Shown here piece by piece: positions 56,124 through 63,945 of a DNA stretch of 63,945 nucleotides (position 1 is its first letter; each line of letters starts with the position of its first letter). Made by a program: the position numbers and the translations under genes. Under the pieces are notes generated by a model that was not told where the DNA came from, did no database searches, and saw only the letters and a list, made by a program, of their open reading frames with translations. Source of the DNA: Acidobacteriaceae bacterium (GTDB lineage Bacteria; Acidobacteriota; Terriglobia; Terriglobales; Acidobacteriaceae); the NCBI GenBank assembly GCA_903642265.1, contig CAHJWN010000015.1:1-63945 (forward strand), in the 5' to 3' direction.

Positions 56124-56309
56124 GTTGTCACTATCAGCCGATACTAGCTTGGTAGACAAAAGTTGCAGCGGGCCACAACATCGGTCCGCCAGCGCAGGAG
56201 AGCCTGACTAGGCACTTTCCATGACCGACCGCAAGAGTAAACTTGTCCTCGCGTAACGTTTTCATGCACCGTTTTGTGCGACGTACCGCGCAAGAGAGTC
56301 CGGTTTATT

Positions 56310-57101
56310 ATGCCACTGCTGATTGTCGCCGCCATCGTCGCACTCTACCTTCTCAGCTCGATCAAGGTCCTCAATGAATACGAGCGCGGTGTCATATTTC
56401 GCCTTGGTCGAGTGCGCAATACGGCCAAGGGCCCCGGCATCATCTGGGTACTTAGGCCTATCGACCAGATGGTGCGGGTCACACTCCGCCAGGAAGCAAT
56501 GGAAGTTCCGTCGCAGGATGTCATCACGCGGGATAACGTCACGTTAAAGGTCAATGCGGTCATTACACTTCGTGTCGTTGATCCCACCAAGGCTGTCATT
56601 GAAGTTGCCAACTATATCTATCAGACGTCGCAGTTTGCGCAGACTACCCTCCGATCTGTTCTTGGAGAGGTAGATCTTGACGGTCTTCTTGCTCATCGCG
56701 AGCAGCTCAACATCCGCATTCAGAGCATCATCGACGGCCACACGGCACCGTTCGGAGTCAAGGTTGTTTCGGTCGAAGTGAAACAGGTCGATCTGCCGGA
56801 GTCAATGCTTCGCGCGATGGCGAAACAGGCGGAGGCTGAACGCGAACGTCGCGCCAAGATCATTCATGCTGAAGGGGAGTTTAACGCCGCCGCAAAGCTT
56901 GTAGACGCGGCCGCGTTGATGGCGACGCAGCCCATGACCCTGCAGCTCCGATATCTCCAGACGCTCACTGAGATTGGCGTAGAGAAGAACACCACCATCG
57001 TCTTTCCGCTGCCTATGGAACTGATGAACCTGCTCAACAAGACCTTCACTCCCGGCGCTCCGGTCATGCCAGCGGACGCGACGCCGCACAAAGAGGAATA
57101 A
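56310..57101 (+). CDS. slipin (stomatin/SPFH-domain membrane protein)
   Basis: The 263-aa protein has an N-terminal membrane hairpin ([20 protein letters not shown]). An SPFH domain follows ([60 protein letters not shown]), then an Ala/Glu coiled coil ([20 protein letters not shown]). Slipins form cage-like oligomers in the membrane and act with NfeD in membrane quality control. The ribosome binding site is weak; a longer frame from 56274 adds 12 residues without family support. SPOR-domain gene follows by 2 nt. Confidence 0.92.
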   Translation: MPLLIVAAIVALYLLSSIKVLNEYERGVIFRLGRVRNTAKGPGIIWVLRPIDQMVRVTLRQEAMEVPSQDVITRDNVTLKVNAVITLRVVDPTKAVIEVANYIYQTSQFAQTTLRSVLGEVDLDGLLAHREQLNIRIQSIIDGHTAPFGVKVVSVEVKQVDLPESMLRAMAKQAEAERERRAKIIHAEGEFNAAAKLVDAAALMATQPMTLQLRYLQTLTEIGVEKNTTIVFPLPMELMNLLNKTFTPGAPVMPADATPHKEE

Positions 57102-57103
57102 GG

Positions 57104-57832
57104 ATGCCTACACTCCGCAACCGTGAACGCGACTCCACCGATTACCGCGACCCGCAGCAGGATGACCGTGAAATTTCACTCGGCACCGGCACCATTCTAG
57201 CCATCTTCTTCGCTCTTGCGCTGGTTTGCGCCGTCTTTTTCGGTCTCGGCTACTCCATGGGTCGTAAGTCGGTGCAAGGGTCTGCGACTGTCGCGAGCGT
57301 TCCCCCTACAGGAAGTATTCTCAGCAGCACCAAGCCGTCTGCAGGCAACAGCACAGGACAGCAAAGCCAGACGATGTCCGCAAGGAACACTGCCTCGGCT
57401 GAGAATTACGAAGCGCCGTCCGAGAGCCCTCGTGACCCTGACGCCTCAATCGTTACGACCGTCAAGCAGGCCTCCGAAGACGGTGTTGTCAATACCAGGC
57501 AACCGGCTGCAGCTCGTACGGCAGCGACGTCTCCGGTTCCTGTTACCCCACATCAGCCCAAGAACGTTACGGCCCCGATCTTGGCCCCCGCGCCCATGCC
57601 TGAGACGAGTCCGAATGGAACTGCGATGGTGCAGGTCGCCGCTGTCTCGCATCAGGAAGACGCCGACGTACTTATCTCTGCCTTAAAAAAGCGCGGGTAT
57701 GCGGTCTTCATCCGCCAGGAGCCGCAAGATCATCTTCTGCATGTTCAGGTCGGCCCCTTCGCAAGCAAGAAAGATGCGGATGGAATGCGCCAGCGTCTCC
57801 TTGCAGACGGCTATAACGCGATCGTCAAATGA
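57104..57832 (+). CDS. SPOR-domain membrane protein
   Basis: The 242-aa protein has a cytoplasmic N-terminus of about 28 residues and one membrane helix (TILAIFFALALVCAVFFGLG). A long low-complexity Ser/Pro/Thr/Ala periplasmic linker precedes a C-terminal SPOR domain at about 170-242 (MVQVAAVSHQEDADVLISAL, LLHVQVGPFASKKDADGMRQ). SPOR domains bind glycan strands lacking stem peptides at division sites. It is two bases after the slipin gene, so it is in the same operon. It is convergent with era. Confidence 0.9.
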   Translation: MPTLRNRERDSTDYRDPQQDDREISLGTGTILAIFFALALVCAVFFGLGYSMGRKSVQGSATVASVPPTGSILSSTKPSAGNSTGQQSQTMSARNTASAENYEAPSESPRDPDASIVTTVKQASEDGVVNTRQPAAARTAATSPVPVTPHQPKNVTAPILAPAPMPETSPNGTAMVQVAAVSHQEDADVLISALKKRGYAVFIRQEPQDHLLHVQVGPFASKKDADGMRQRLLADGYNAIVK

Positions 57833-57876
57833 ATCTCGCACTCTGATTTGAACTCAGATCCAATCCCACCGCAGGT

Positions 57877-58974
57877 CTACTCTTCGGCTGCTTGTTTGGC
57901 GGCGATTTGTTCCAGTTGGCGGCGCCAGTCAAGATCTTCAACGAACGACTGTTTGCTGCGCCAGTCATCCTGAACCTTGACGAAGAGTTCAAGGAAGACG
58001 CGGGTGCCGAGAAGGGATTCAATGTCCTTGCGGGCGGCGGTGCCGATCTCTTTCAGCATGCTTCCCTGTTTACCGATCAGGATGGCTTTCTGACCAGTGC
58101 GTTCGCAGTAAATGGCTGCAGCTATTTTGCTAAGTGGAAGCTTGGCTCCGGCGGGACGCTTCTTGACCTTGCCGGTCTCGGTGAGTTCAGGGACGGGCTC
58201 TTCAAACTTTTCGATGATGACAGCGGTGGCGTAAGGAACCTCTTCGCCGGTGAGCAACAGTATCTTCTCGCGGATCAGTTCGGCAACGAGGAAGCGCTCT
58301 GGCTGGTCGGTGAGCTGGTGCTTAGGGAAGTAGCGCTGACCCTCGGGAAGTTGGGCAACCACCTTGTCAAGGAGAAGCTCGAGGTTGATCTTCTTGCGGG
58401 CGGAGATGGGAATCACATCCGCAAAATCGTATAGGCGCGACCAGTGCGCAATGAGGGGCATAATCTCGCCAGGTGCAATCGCGTCGATCTTATTGAGCAG
58501 CAGGATGACGGGACAAACCTTTGTCTCTTTACTAAGGCGCTGGATAAGTGAGAGCGCGAAGTTGTCTTCTGCGGCAGACTCGGCCATTCGATTCGCAGTG
58601 AAGGGCTTGAGTGTTCCGTGCCCCGGCTTCTTTTCGGGCTGCGGAAGCTTATGCGTGACATCGACAATGAAGAGTACCGCGTCCCGAGACTCGAGGGCGT
58701 CGTACACCTCCTGCATCATGCGCTTGTCGAGATGAGTCTCGGGCTTATGGATGCCCGGAGTGTCGACGAGAACGATCTGAGCAGCTGGGTGGCCGGGCTC
58801 TCCTTTAGCCTTCTTCTTAAGCGGGACTTCGAGGACACCGTGGATACGGGTGCGCGTGGTCTGTGGCTTGTGAGTGACGATGGCGAGCTTTTGGCCAAGG
58901 AGGGCATTAAGCAGTGTGGACTTACCGGCGTTGGGGCGACCGATAATAGAGACGAAACCGGAGCGAAAAGGCAT
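57877..58974 (-). CDS. era: GTPase Era
   Basis: The 365-aa protein has GTPase motifs GRPNAGKST (12-20), DTPGIHKPE and NKID. A C-terminal KH domain with the GKQG loop (AILIGKQGSMLKEIG) binds 16S rRNA near its 3' end. Era aids 30S maturation. It is about 65 residues longer than E. coli Era because of insertions near 50-65, 110-140 and within the pre-KH region (about 265-285, EEPVPELTETGKVKKRPAG) plus a short tail. It is the last gene of the phoH-ybeY-corC-era set. Confidence 0.95.
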   Translation of the reverse strand: MPFRSGFVSIIGRPNAGKSTLLNALLGQKLAIVTHKPQTTRTRIHGVLEVPLKKKAKGEPGHPAAQIVLVDTPGIHKPETHLDKRMMQEVYDALESRDAVLFIVDVTHKLPQPEKKPGHGTLKPFTANRMAESAAEDNFALSLIQRLSKETKVCPVILLLNKIDAIAPGEIMPLIAHWSRLYDFADVIPISARKKINLELLLDKVVAQLPEGQRYFPKHQLTDQPERFLVAELIREKILLLTGEEVPYATAVIIEKFEEPVPELTETGKVKKRPAGAKLPLSKIAAAIYCERTGQKAILIGKQGSMLKEIGTAARKDIESLLGTRVFLELFVKVQDDWRSKQSFVEDLDWRRQLEQIAAKQAAEE

Positions 58975-59078
58975 TGTCTCTTATTATGCGCTGTTGGCGG
59001 AAGGTGCCACTTCGCCAAGATGCAGAATGGGCTTCGAAGCTCCCTGCGCGAAGACACGTATTTTGTCGCAGGACGCGA

Positions 59079-59546
59079 TTAGAAAACAGAATGCGGGCAG
59101 CAGGATCCATCTGGAGCCAGCTTGCAGAAAGGCTCTTCAGGAAGGTTACGGGCAACGCTGAAAAGGATGATCAGAACGGTAAGGGCCGTCGTCCGGCGCC
59201 AGAAGGTGCAAGGAAACGCAGGGAGGCGAAATCCTGCAGATTTGCAAACCAGGCCATAAACGACCAGAGGCAGAGCAAGTAGGGTAAGCGCATTACAGCG
59301 CAATGCCTCGATGGGGCGTCCGTGGAGAAGGTTATAGAGCATCCGTGTGGTGCCACATCCGGGACAGTAGAGGCCCGTGAATTTGAAGAAGAGGCATGAA
59401 GGCAGCCATGATGATTGGCCAGGCGTCGAGAAATAGACAGCCGTGAGAACAGCCGCGAAAGTTGCCAGGCCAAAGCGGGCGAGGGTGCGGTCGGACGTCC
59501 AAGTTTCGACCTCCATCGTAGTTAGATCGGGAGCAGTAGTCGTCAA
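59079..59546 (-). CDS. DUF2752 membrane protein
   Basis: The 155-aa protein has about three membrane helices and the DUF2752 signature FFKFTGLYCPGCGTTRMLYN then LLHGRPIEALRCNAL. The CPGCGTTR cysteines could bind metal or form a disulfide. Function of the family is unknown. The start is TTG with GAGGA upstream; an ATG ten codons later lacks a ribosome binding site. It lies between corC (72 nt) and era (104 nt), where most genomes have no gene. Confidence 0.88.
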   Translation of the reverse strand: MTTTAPDLTTMEVETWTSDRTLARFGLATFAAVLTAVYFSTPGQSSWLPSCLFFKFTGLYCPGCGTTRMLYNLLHGRPIEALRCNALTLLALPLVVYGLVCKSAGFRLPAFPCTFWRRTTALTVLIILFSVARNLPEEPFCKLAPDGSCCPHSVF

Positions 59547-59618
59547 GGCTGGTCCTCAGTTTCTTCCGCTAATTACTTGCCTCACAAACTTCGCGTTCAG
59601 ACACGGATGGCGTTGCGC

Positions 59619-61181
59619 TCAATCAGCAGTGGGTGCGTGGGAGAGGGCGACGCGGATCCGGTCGATTCGGCGATTCGTGGAGGCGAGGACTTCGAGACGG
59701 AGACCATCTTCTTCGACGACTTCTCCGCGCAGCGGAATATGTCCGGCGATCTCTGAGACCAGCCCGCCAAGTGTAGTGGACTCGTAGTGCTCGGGAAGGC
59801 GGAGGGCGGTGGGCTGGTCAGGATTGCGGGCAAGGAAGTCTTCGCGGGAATTGGGGTCTTCGAAGTCGGAGTCCGACTCGGCGTTTGCATCTTCTGAGTG
59901 CAAGGCTTGCCGAGTTCCTGTGACGGCGAGACGAAGGCCGCTTTGCGAGAGCCTGATCGACCCTGACGGGCCTGCGGTTGATGATGCTTCCAGGGACGGA
60001 TCGGAAGTTCGGTCGGAGTCGAGGAGCTTGTCCTCGAAGCGAGCGTCGAACTCGGGCTGGAACAGGTCACGCAGGCGCGAAATTTCGAAGCTGCCCGAAA
60101 CAATGTAGGATCCGTCGGACTCGCGTATCGGGGCGTCGTCGGCTTCGGTTTCGTCGTGCTCATCGGCGATGTTGCCAACGATCGCCTCGATCAGGTCTTC
60201 GATGGTGATGAGTCCGGCCACGCCGCCGTACTCGTCGATGACGATGCGCATGTGCTGCTTTTCGCGCTGCATTTCGCGCAGGAGTTCGTTGACTTTCTTG
60301 GTTTCAGGGACAAAGGCGGCGGGACGCTGGAGTTCAGCAACAGTTTTCTGGGCGGCATCAGTGTCGAGAATTTGCAGGAGATCGTGGGCGAACGCGATGC
60401 CAGTAATGTTGTCGAGCTGACCGGAGAAGACGGGAACCCGCGAGTATATGTTTTCTTCCAATGCAGTTGTGAAGACTTCAAGGGTCATTGCACCTTCAAC
60501 GGCGTAGATCTCGGGCCGCGGAGTCATCACTTCACGGACGACCTTGTCGCCAAATTCGACGACCGAGCGGACCAGCTCACGATCAGACTCTTCGAGAATG
60601 CCTTCCTCTTCCCCGGCTTCAAGAAGAGCGTCCATGGCTTCAGAGGGATGATCTTCCTCGGTCGTGTCTTCTGGTTCGGCGAGAGCGGCTATCGAGAGTA
60701 GGAGGCCGAGCAGAAGCGTTACGGGAAGGATGAGGTAAAAGAGCGCCTCGAGGAGGTAGCGGATCTTCGCGATCCAGAGCCCGCGGGTGCGGGTGAAGAG
60801 GAACTGGGGAACCAGGCGGTCGAAGATGATGATAAGCAGAATAAGTTCGACGACGGTGCGGGCAAAATCTGAGAGCAGCGGAGTGCGGGCGTATGCCTGG
60901 CTGAGCGTGACTGGAAGTAGGGACAATGGGCTGTAGAGTCGAAGAACCGCGAGCATTGCCATGGCTGCGATGGAAAGCTGGCGAAGGACTGAGGCAGAGA
61001 GGGCAACGGATTCGCGACCAAGGCGAAGGCGGGGTTCAACTACCTGCTCCCACGAGTCAATATTGTCTTGGTACTCACGGGCTAGAAATTTGCCCATTTC
61101 TGAGTAGATGCGATCGACATAGGCGGCGAGGGTGAGCACGCCAAGGAGGAGCAAGAGGGTGATGAAGTAGGCGGGGCTCAT
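59619..61181 (-). CDS. HlyC/CorC-family (CNNM-like) transporter protein
   Basis: The 520-aa protein has an N-terminal membrane region (helices near 5-22, 70-170). An acidic link is followed by a CBS pair at about 205-350 (EVMTPRPEIYAVEGAMTLEV, MRIVIDEYGGVAGLITIEDL). A C-terminal CorC/HlyC domain is split by an insertion of about 87 acidic, Ser-rich residues (380-466) before ESTTLGGLVSEIAGHIP. Family members are linked to Mg2+ or Co2+ efflux; 'hemolysin' is a legacy name. It overlaps ybeY by 4 nt. Confidence 0.9.
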   Translation of the reverse strand: MSPAYFITLLLLLGVLTLAAYVDRIYSEMGKFLAREYQDNIDSWEQVVEPRLRLGRESVALSASVLRQLSIAAMAMLAVLRLYSPLSLLPVTLSQAYARTPLLSDFARTVVELILLIIIFDRLVPQFLFTRTRGLWIAKIRYLLEALFYLILPVTLLLGLLLSIAALAEPEDTTEEDHPSEAMDALLEAGEEEGILEESDRELVRSVVEFGDKVVREVMTPRPEIYAVEGAMTLEVFTTALEENIYSRVPVFSGQLDNITGIAFAHDLLQILDTDAAQKTVAELQRPAAFVPETKKVNELLREMQREKQHMRIVIDEYGGVAGLITIEDLIEAIVGNIADEHDETEADDAPIRESDGSYIVSGSFEISRLRDLFQPEFDARFEDKLLDSDRTSDPSLEASSTAGPSGSIRLSQSGLRLAVTGTRQALHSEDANAESDSDFEDPNSREDFLARNPDQPTALRLPEHYESTTLGGLVSEIAGHIPLRGEVVEEDGLRLEVLASTNRRIDRIRVALSHAPTAD

Positions 61182-61657
61182 CGGCGCGACCTTGTCTTCT
61201 TCAACGGCGCTTCTTGGGAGACGCGGGCAATCAGAGATGTAGGGAGTTTGAAGGTGGTGCGGAGGTCAAGCTCACGTGTGGCCATTTCGCCCTGATCATT
61301 TTCGTGATCAAGGCCAGAGAGATGGAGCAAGCCGTGAAGGATGAGGATCCGGAGTTCTTCGGCAAGGGTATGGCCGTACTGGGACGCTTGACGGGCAGCG
61401 GTTTCGAGCGAGATGGCAAGGTCGCCAGCGTGGTGGACTGCAATTTCGGGCGGAGTTGGGAAGCTGAGGATGTCAGTGGACTTGTTCTTGCCGCGAAAGC
61501 TATGGTTGAGCCGCTTGAGTTCGGCGTCGGAGGTAAAAAGAACTTCCACTTCGCCGGAAATACCAATGGAACTGCGGGCGCGATTGAGAAAGCGCGTCAG
61601 GGCGGACTTCGAGAGCGGGGGCTCGGTAGGTTTAGCTTGCGGATCGATTTGGATCAT
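61178..61657 (-). CDS. ybeY: endoribonuclease YbeY
   Basis: The 159-aa protein has the zinc motif HGLLHLSGLDH (HxxxHxxxxxH). It also has VLFTSDAELKRLNHSFRGKN and STDILSFPTPPE. YbeY matures the 16S rRNA 3' end and takes part in ribosome quality control. It is joined by 4-nt overlaps to the GH16 gene upstream and corC downstream, so all three are read from one message. Confidence 0.95.
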   Translation of the reverse strand: MIQIDPQAKPTEPPLSKSALTRFLNRARSSIGISGEVEVLFTSDAELKRLNHSFRGKNKSTDILSFPTPPEIAVHHAGDLAISLETAARQASQYGHTLAEELRILILHGLLHLSGLDHENDQGEMATRELDLRTTFKLPTSLIARVSQEAPLKKTRSRR

Positions 61658-62505
61658 CGGGAAGGGGCAGATGCTGAGGAGTGTGATTCGCCGTCGCGTT
61701 TATAGACGCGGACGTAATCGACGAGCATCTGCTGCGGGAAAGTTGTGGTGCTGTCGGGGTTCCCAGGCCAGTCGCCGCCGACGGCAAGGTTCAAGATGAT
61801 GAAGAACGGATGGTTGTAGACCCAGATGGCACCGGCGGGAAGATTGGCAGGGGTACGTTCGGCGATAAGGTGATCGTCGAAGAAGAACTTGATATCGTCG
61901 TGTGCCCACTCGAGAGCATAGAGGTGGAACGCGGTGTCTACGCGTTGGCCCTCGGGCAGGGTAAAGGCTGCGGTTGGACCTTTGGCGCCGCTGTATCCGG
62001 GGCCGTGGATCGTGCTGTGCGAGAGCGTGGGCTCACCGACATTTTCCACGATGTCGATCTCGCCGGATCCGGGCCAACCAGCGGTGTGGATATCATCGCC
62101 AAGCATCCAGAAAGCGGGCCAGATCCCTTTGCCGAGCGGCATCTTGATGCTGGCTTCGAAGCGGCCGTAAGTTTGCGAGAAAAGATCCTGAGTGAAGATG
62201 CGGCCGGAGGTGTACTCACGCGTGGTGCCATCCGAGCGACTGGTATTTTGCTTCAATGCGGTAATAATGAGGTGGCCGTCTTGTTGACGGACGTTTGCAG
62301 GTGAGGTGGTGTAGGTTTCGAGCTCGTGATTCTGGTTGTCGGAGGTGTCAAAGGCCCACTTCTTTGTATCCAGGGAAGAGCCAGAGAACTCGTCGGACCA
62401 AGTGAGCGTCCACTTCGAGGATTGCGCGGGGGCGCTGATGGCGCAGGTGAGAAGGAGCGCGAGTGCGGAGACGAAGCGCGTACTTGGAAGGTCGATGGTG
62501 ATCAT
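61654..62505 (-). CDS. secreted GH16 glucanase (laminarinase-like)
   Basis: The 283-aa protein has a signal peptide (FVSALALLLTCAISAPAQS) and a single GH16 beta-jellyroll. The catalytic motif is GEIDIVENVG (E-x-D-x-x-E), preceded by YGRFEASIKMPLGKGIWPAF and followed by YALEWAHDDIKFFFDD and NLAVGGDWPG. GH16 enzymes of this type hydrolyse beta-1,3 or mixed beta-1,3-1,4 glucans. It lacks a carbohydrate-binding module. Its stop overlaps the ybeY start by 4 nt and phoH lies upstream, an unusual place for a secreted glycosidase. Confidence 0.93.
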   Translation of the reverse strand: MITIDLPSTRFVSALALLLTCAISAPAQSSKWTLTWSDEFSGSSLDTKKWAFDTSDNQNHELETYTTSPANVRQQDGHLIITALKQNTSRSDGTTREYTSGRIFTQDLFSQTYGRFEASIKMPLGKGIWPAFWMLGDDIHTAGWPGSGEIDIVENVGEPTLSHSTIHGPGYSGAKGPTAAFTLPEGQRVDTAFHLYALEWAHDDIKFFFDDHLIAERTPANLPAGAIWVYNHPFFIILNLAVGGDWPGNPDSTTTFPQQMLVDYVRVYKRDGESHSSASAPSR

Positions 62506-62558
62506 CGGTCGCTACATGGATGGTATCGCATCGGGGTGCGGCTCGTGCCTGGCAACGA

Positions 62559-62600
62559 TGCCCACCTCGGGCGCAAATACAAGCGCCCCGTAGGTGGGCA
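62559..62600. other. long hairpin between phoH and the GH16 gene
   Basis: TGCCCACCT-CGGGCGC pairs with GCGCCCCGTAGGTGGGCA, about 15 bp with a small bulge and a loop of roughly 8 nt. No T run follows on either strand. It could weaken read-through from phoH into the GH16 gene, stabilise the upstream RNA end, or be a Rho-independent terminator with a poor tail. Confidence 0.6.
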
Positions 62601-62610
62601 CCGGTGACGG

Positions 62611-63642
62611 CTACTGGGGTTTAGCGATCGGGTGCGGCGCTTCCGGGACTGTTGAGCCGGGAAGGTTGGTGTCGATAAGGGGCAGTTGCTGCTGGGCACG
62701 ACCGTAGCTATCGTACGCGCGAACAATGCGTTGAACGAGATGGTGACGAACCACGTCAACATCCTCGAAGTGGCAAAAGCGGATGCCTTCGACACCGGAG
62801 AGGACGTTTAGGGCCTCGAGAAGGCCGGACTTCTTCGGGTTAGGCAGGTCGGTCTGTGTGAGGTCGCCGGTGATGACAGCCTTGGAGTTGTTGCCAAGGC
62901 GAGTTACGAACATTTTCATCTGTTCCATGGTGGTGTTCTGTGCCTCATCCATAATGATGAAGGCGTCGGATAAGGTACGGCCACGCATGAAAGCAAGGGG
63001 TGCAACCTCGATCACATTGCGTTCGAGGAGCTTGTCGACTTTTTCCTGGTCGAGAAGATCGTACAAGGCGTCGTAGAGCGGGCGAAGATAGGGATCGACC
63101 TTCTCCTGCAGGGAGCCTGGGAGGAAGCCAAGGCGCTCGCCAGCCTCGACCGCAGGGCGCACGAGGATGATGCGACTCACCTTTTTTGCCATCAGTGCGG
63201 AAACGGCCATGGCGACGGCGAGGTAGGTCTTGCCGGTACCCGCTGGACCAAGTCCAAACGTCATGTCCGATTGTTCAATGGCTTCGACATACTTACGCTG
63301 GTTTGGGGAGCGGGGCTGCACCATGCGCTTGACACCTGCGGACCGCTGTTTGCCGGAGTCCACCAGACCACGTAGGGTAACGGCGGGATCGGCAACCACG
63401 AGCTTGAGCATGCCCTTCAATTCGCCGTTCTGGAGGGTGAGGCCAGATTTGCGGAGGTAGTCGTAGTCGGCAAAAATACCAGCAACTCGGTCGATGGCGT
63501 CATCAGGGCCGGTGACATGAATGGCATCGGAGCGTTGGTCAATCGTGACGTGCAGACCATCTTCAAGGAGGCGAAGGTTTTCGTCGCGGGTCCCGTACAG
63601 GGGCTCAATGCCAGCGGTGATGTCGAGGGCTCTCTTATTCAA
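62611..63642 (-). CDS. phoH: PhoH-family ATPase
   Basis: The 343-aa protein has an N-terminal KH-like segment (about 20-90) and a P-loop ATPase core. Walker A is LGPAGTGKTYLA, Walker B is FIIMDEAQN, followed by the sensor ITGDLTQTDLP. PhoH/YbeZ proteins act with YbeY in rRNA processing, which fits the downstream ybeY. The start is TTG with GGAGG about 13 bases upstream, a longer spacing than usual. The C-terminal 30 residues are Pro-rich. Confidence 0.94.
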   Translation of the reverse strand: MNKRALDITAGIEPLYGTRDENLRLLEDGLHVTIDQRSDAIHVTGPDDAIDRVAGIFADYDYLRKSGLTLQNGELKGMLKLVVADPAVTLRGLVDSGKQRSAGVKRMVQPRSPNQRKYVEAIEQSDMTFGLGPAGTGKTYLAVAMAVSALMAKKVSRIILVRPAVEAGERLGFLPGSLQEKVDPYLRPLYDALYDLLDQEKVDKLLERNVIEVAPLAFMRGRTLSDAFIIMDEAQNTTMEQMKMFVTRLGNNSKAVITGDLTQTDLPNPKKSGLLEALNVLSGVEGIRFCHFEDVDVVRHHLVQRIVRAYDSYGRAQQQLPLIDTNLPGSTVPEAPHPIAKPQ

Positions 63643-63945
63643 GTAGTGATCTGACCTCCGTCAGGGAGTTACGGGTTAAGACGCACGTAGAATTTCTATC
63701 GGCCAGTGGAGTGAAATTGTAATTTTGGGGCTGGGTGGAGAGAGCAGCGATTCGCTGTTCCTGGTGCTTGCAGTCGGGTTGGCGGATGGTGCCAGCAAGA
63801 GTCCGAATGGGTGAAGATTAGAACTTCAGGGTGGGAACGTCAAGCCAATTTTTGTAGCGCTTTGAGGCAGGTTCAAAGCCGGCTGCGGAAATCACTGGGC
63901 CTGTGCAAGGTTTGCCAATGAACGCAAAATCCTATAGAAATACGC
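63643..63945. other. region upstream of phoH to the window edge, no gene supported
   Basis: I see no complete gene. A short minus-strand frame ends at about 63823 with ASKRYKNWLDVPTLKF and a stop, but an in-frame stop lies only about 37 codons upstream and no family is recognised. The phoH promoter should lie here. Confidence 0.4.

Noticed and set aside
63823..63945. Minus-strand peptide ending ASKRYKNWLDVPTLKF as the 3' end of a gene beyond the window
   Set aside because: The frame is closed by a stop about 37 codons upstream, inside the window, and no family signal was seen.

Overview
The window is a 63.9-kb stretch of a moderately GC-rich bacterial chromosome. Gene content points to the Acidobacteriota, probably family Acidobacteriaceae (Terriglobus/Granulicella/Edaphobacter-like). 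The pointers are a long Smc, an LptF-LptG fusion, a secreted acidobacterial-style S9 peptidase, a CE15/GH3/xylose isomerase cluster, and frequent GTG and TTG starts. This placement is inference from gene content; no rRNA is present.

Layout. 1-3293 (-): the str operon, rpsL-rpsG-fusA-tuf, with tuf cut by the window edge. 3871-5979 (+): secreted S9 peptidase, convergent with smc (6070-9942, -). 10448-17663: secreted TPR-like protein, YmdB-type phosphodiesterase, glutaredoxin-purB, an eroded hicBA toxin-antitoxin pair, a Cys-cluster protein, and the agmatine-to-putrescine pair aguB-aguA. 17947-20873 (+): glutamine synthetase and malate dehydrogenase, with a decayed vapC-like gene between them. 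20940-24000: two cyclophilins, an ABM-domain protein, a 66-aa protein, a secreted unknown and a GlcG/HbpS protein. 24014-27483 (-): sdhCAB. 27632-29089: rdgB-TPR and yjbQ. 29064-34849: a flagellar island with motAB and flbD on the minus strand, divergent from fliC-fliD-fliS. 34851-36599 (-): an ABC exporter half. 36681-42467 (-): gmd-fcl-ridA-lptFG-FKBP, linking GDP-fucose supply and LPS export. 42622-50755 (-): a hemicellulose cluster, CE15 glucuronoyl esterase - SGNH hydrolase - polysaccharide deacetylase - GH3 - xylA. 51030-57832 (+): tRNA-Leu(UAG), DUF3467, GT39-like membrane protein, TolB/TPR protein, NfeD, slipin and SPOR protein. 57877-63642 (-): the phoH-ybeY-corC-era operon, interrupted by a secreted GH16 glucanase and a DUF2752 protein.

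How the genes work together. The str operon, ybeY, era, tRNA-Leu and ymdB are translation and RNA housekeeping. mdh and sdhCAB are adjacent steps of the TCA cycle. aguB-aguA make putrescine from agmatine. The minus-strand enzymes at 42.6-50.8 kb read as a pathway from glucuronoxylan outside the cell to xylulose inside. The flagellar island supplies stator, filament, cap and filament chaperone.

I found no defence island, prophage, IS element, CRISPR array or biosynthetic cluster. I cannot point to a clearly new system. The most interesting items are two decayed toxin-antitoxin loci in otherwise housekeeping surroundings, a GH16 glucanase embedded by 4-nt overlap in the phoH-ybeY operon, large insertions in the Smc head and CorC domains, and a lone ABC half-exporter with a degenerate Walker B.
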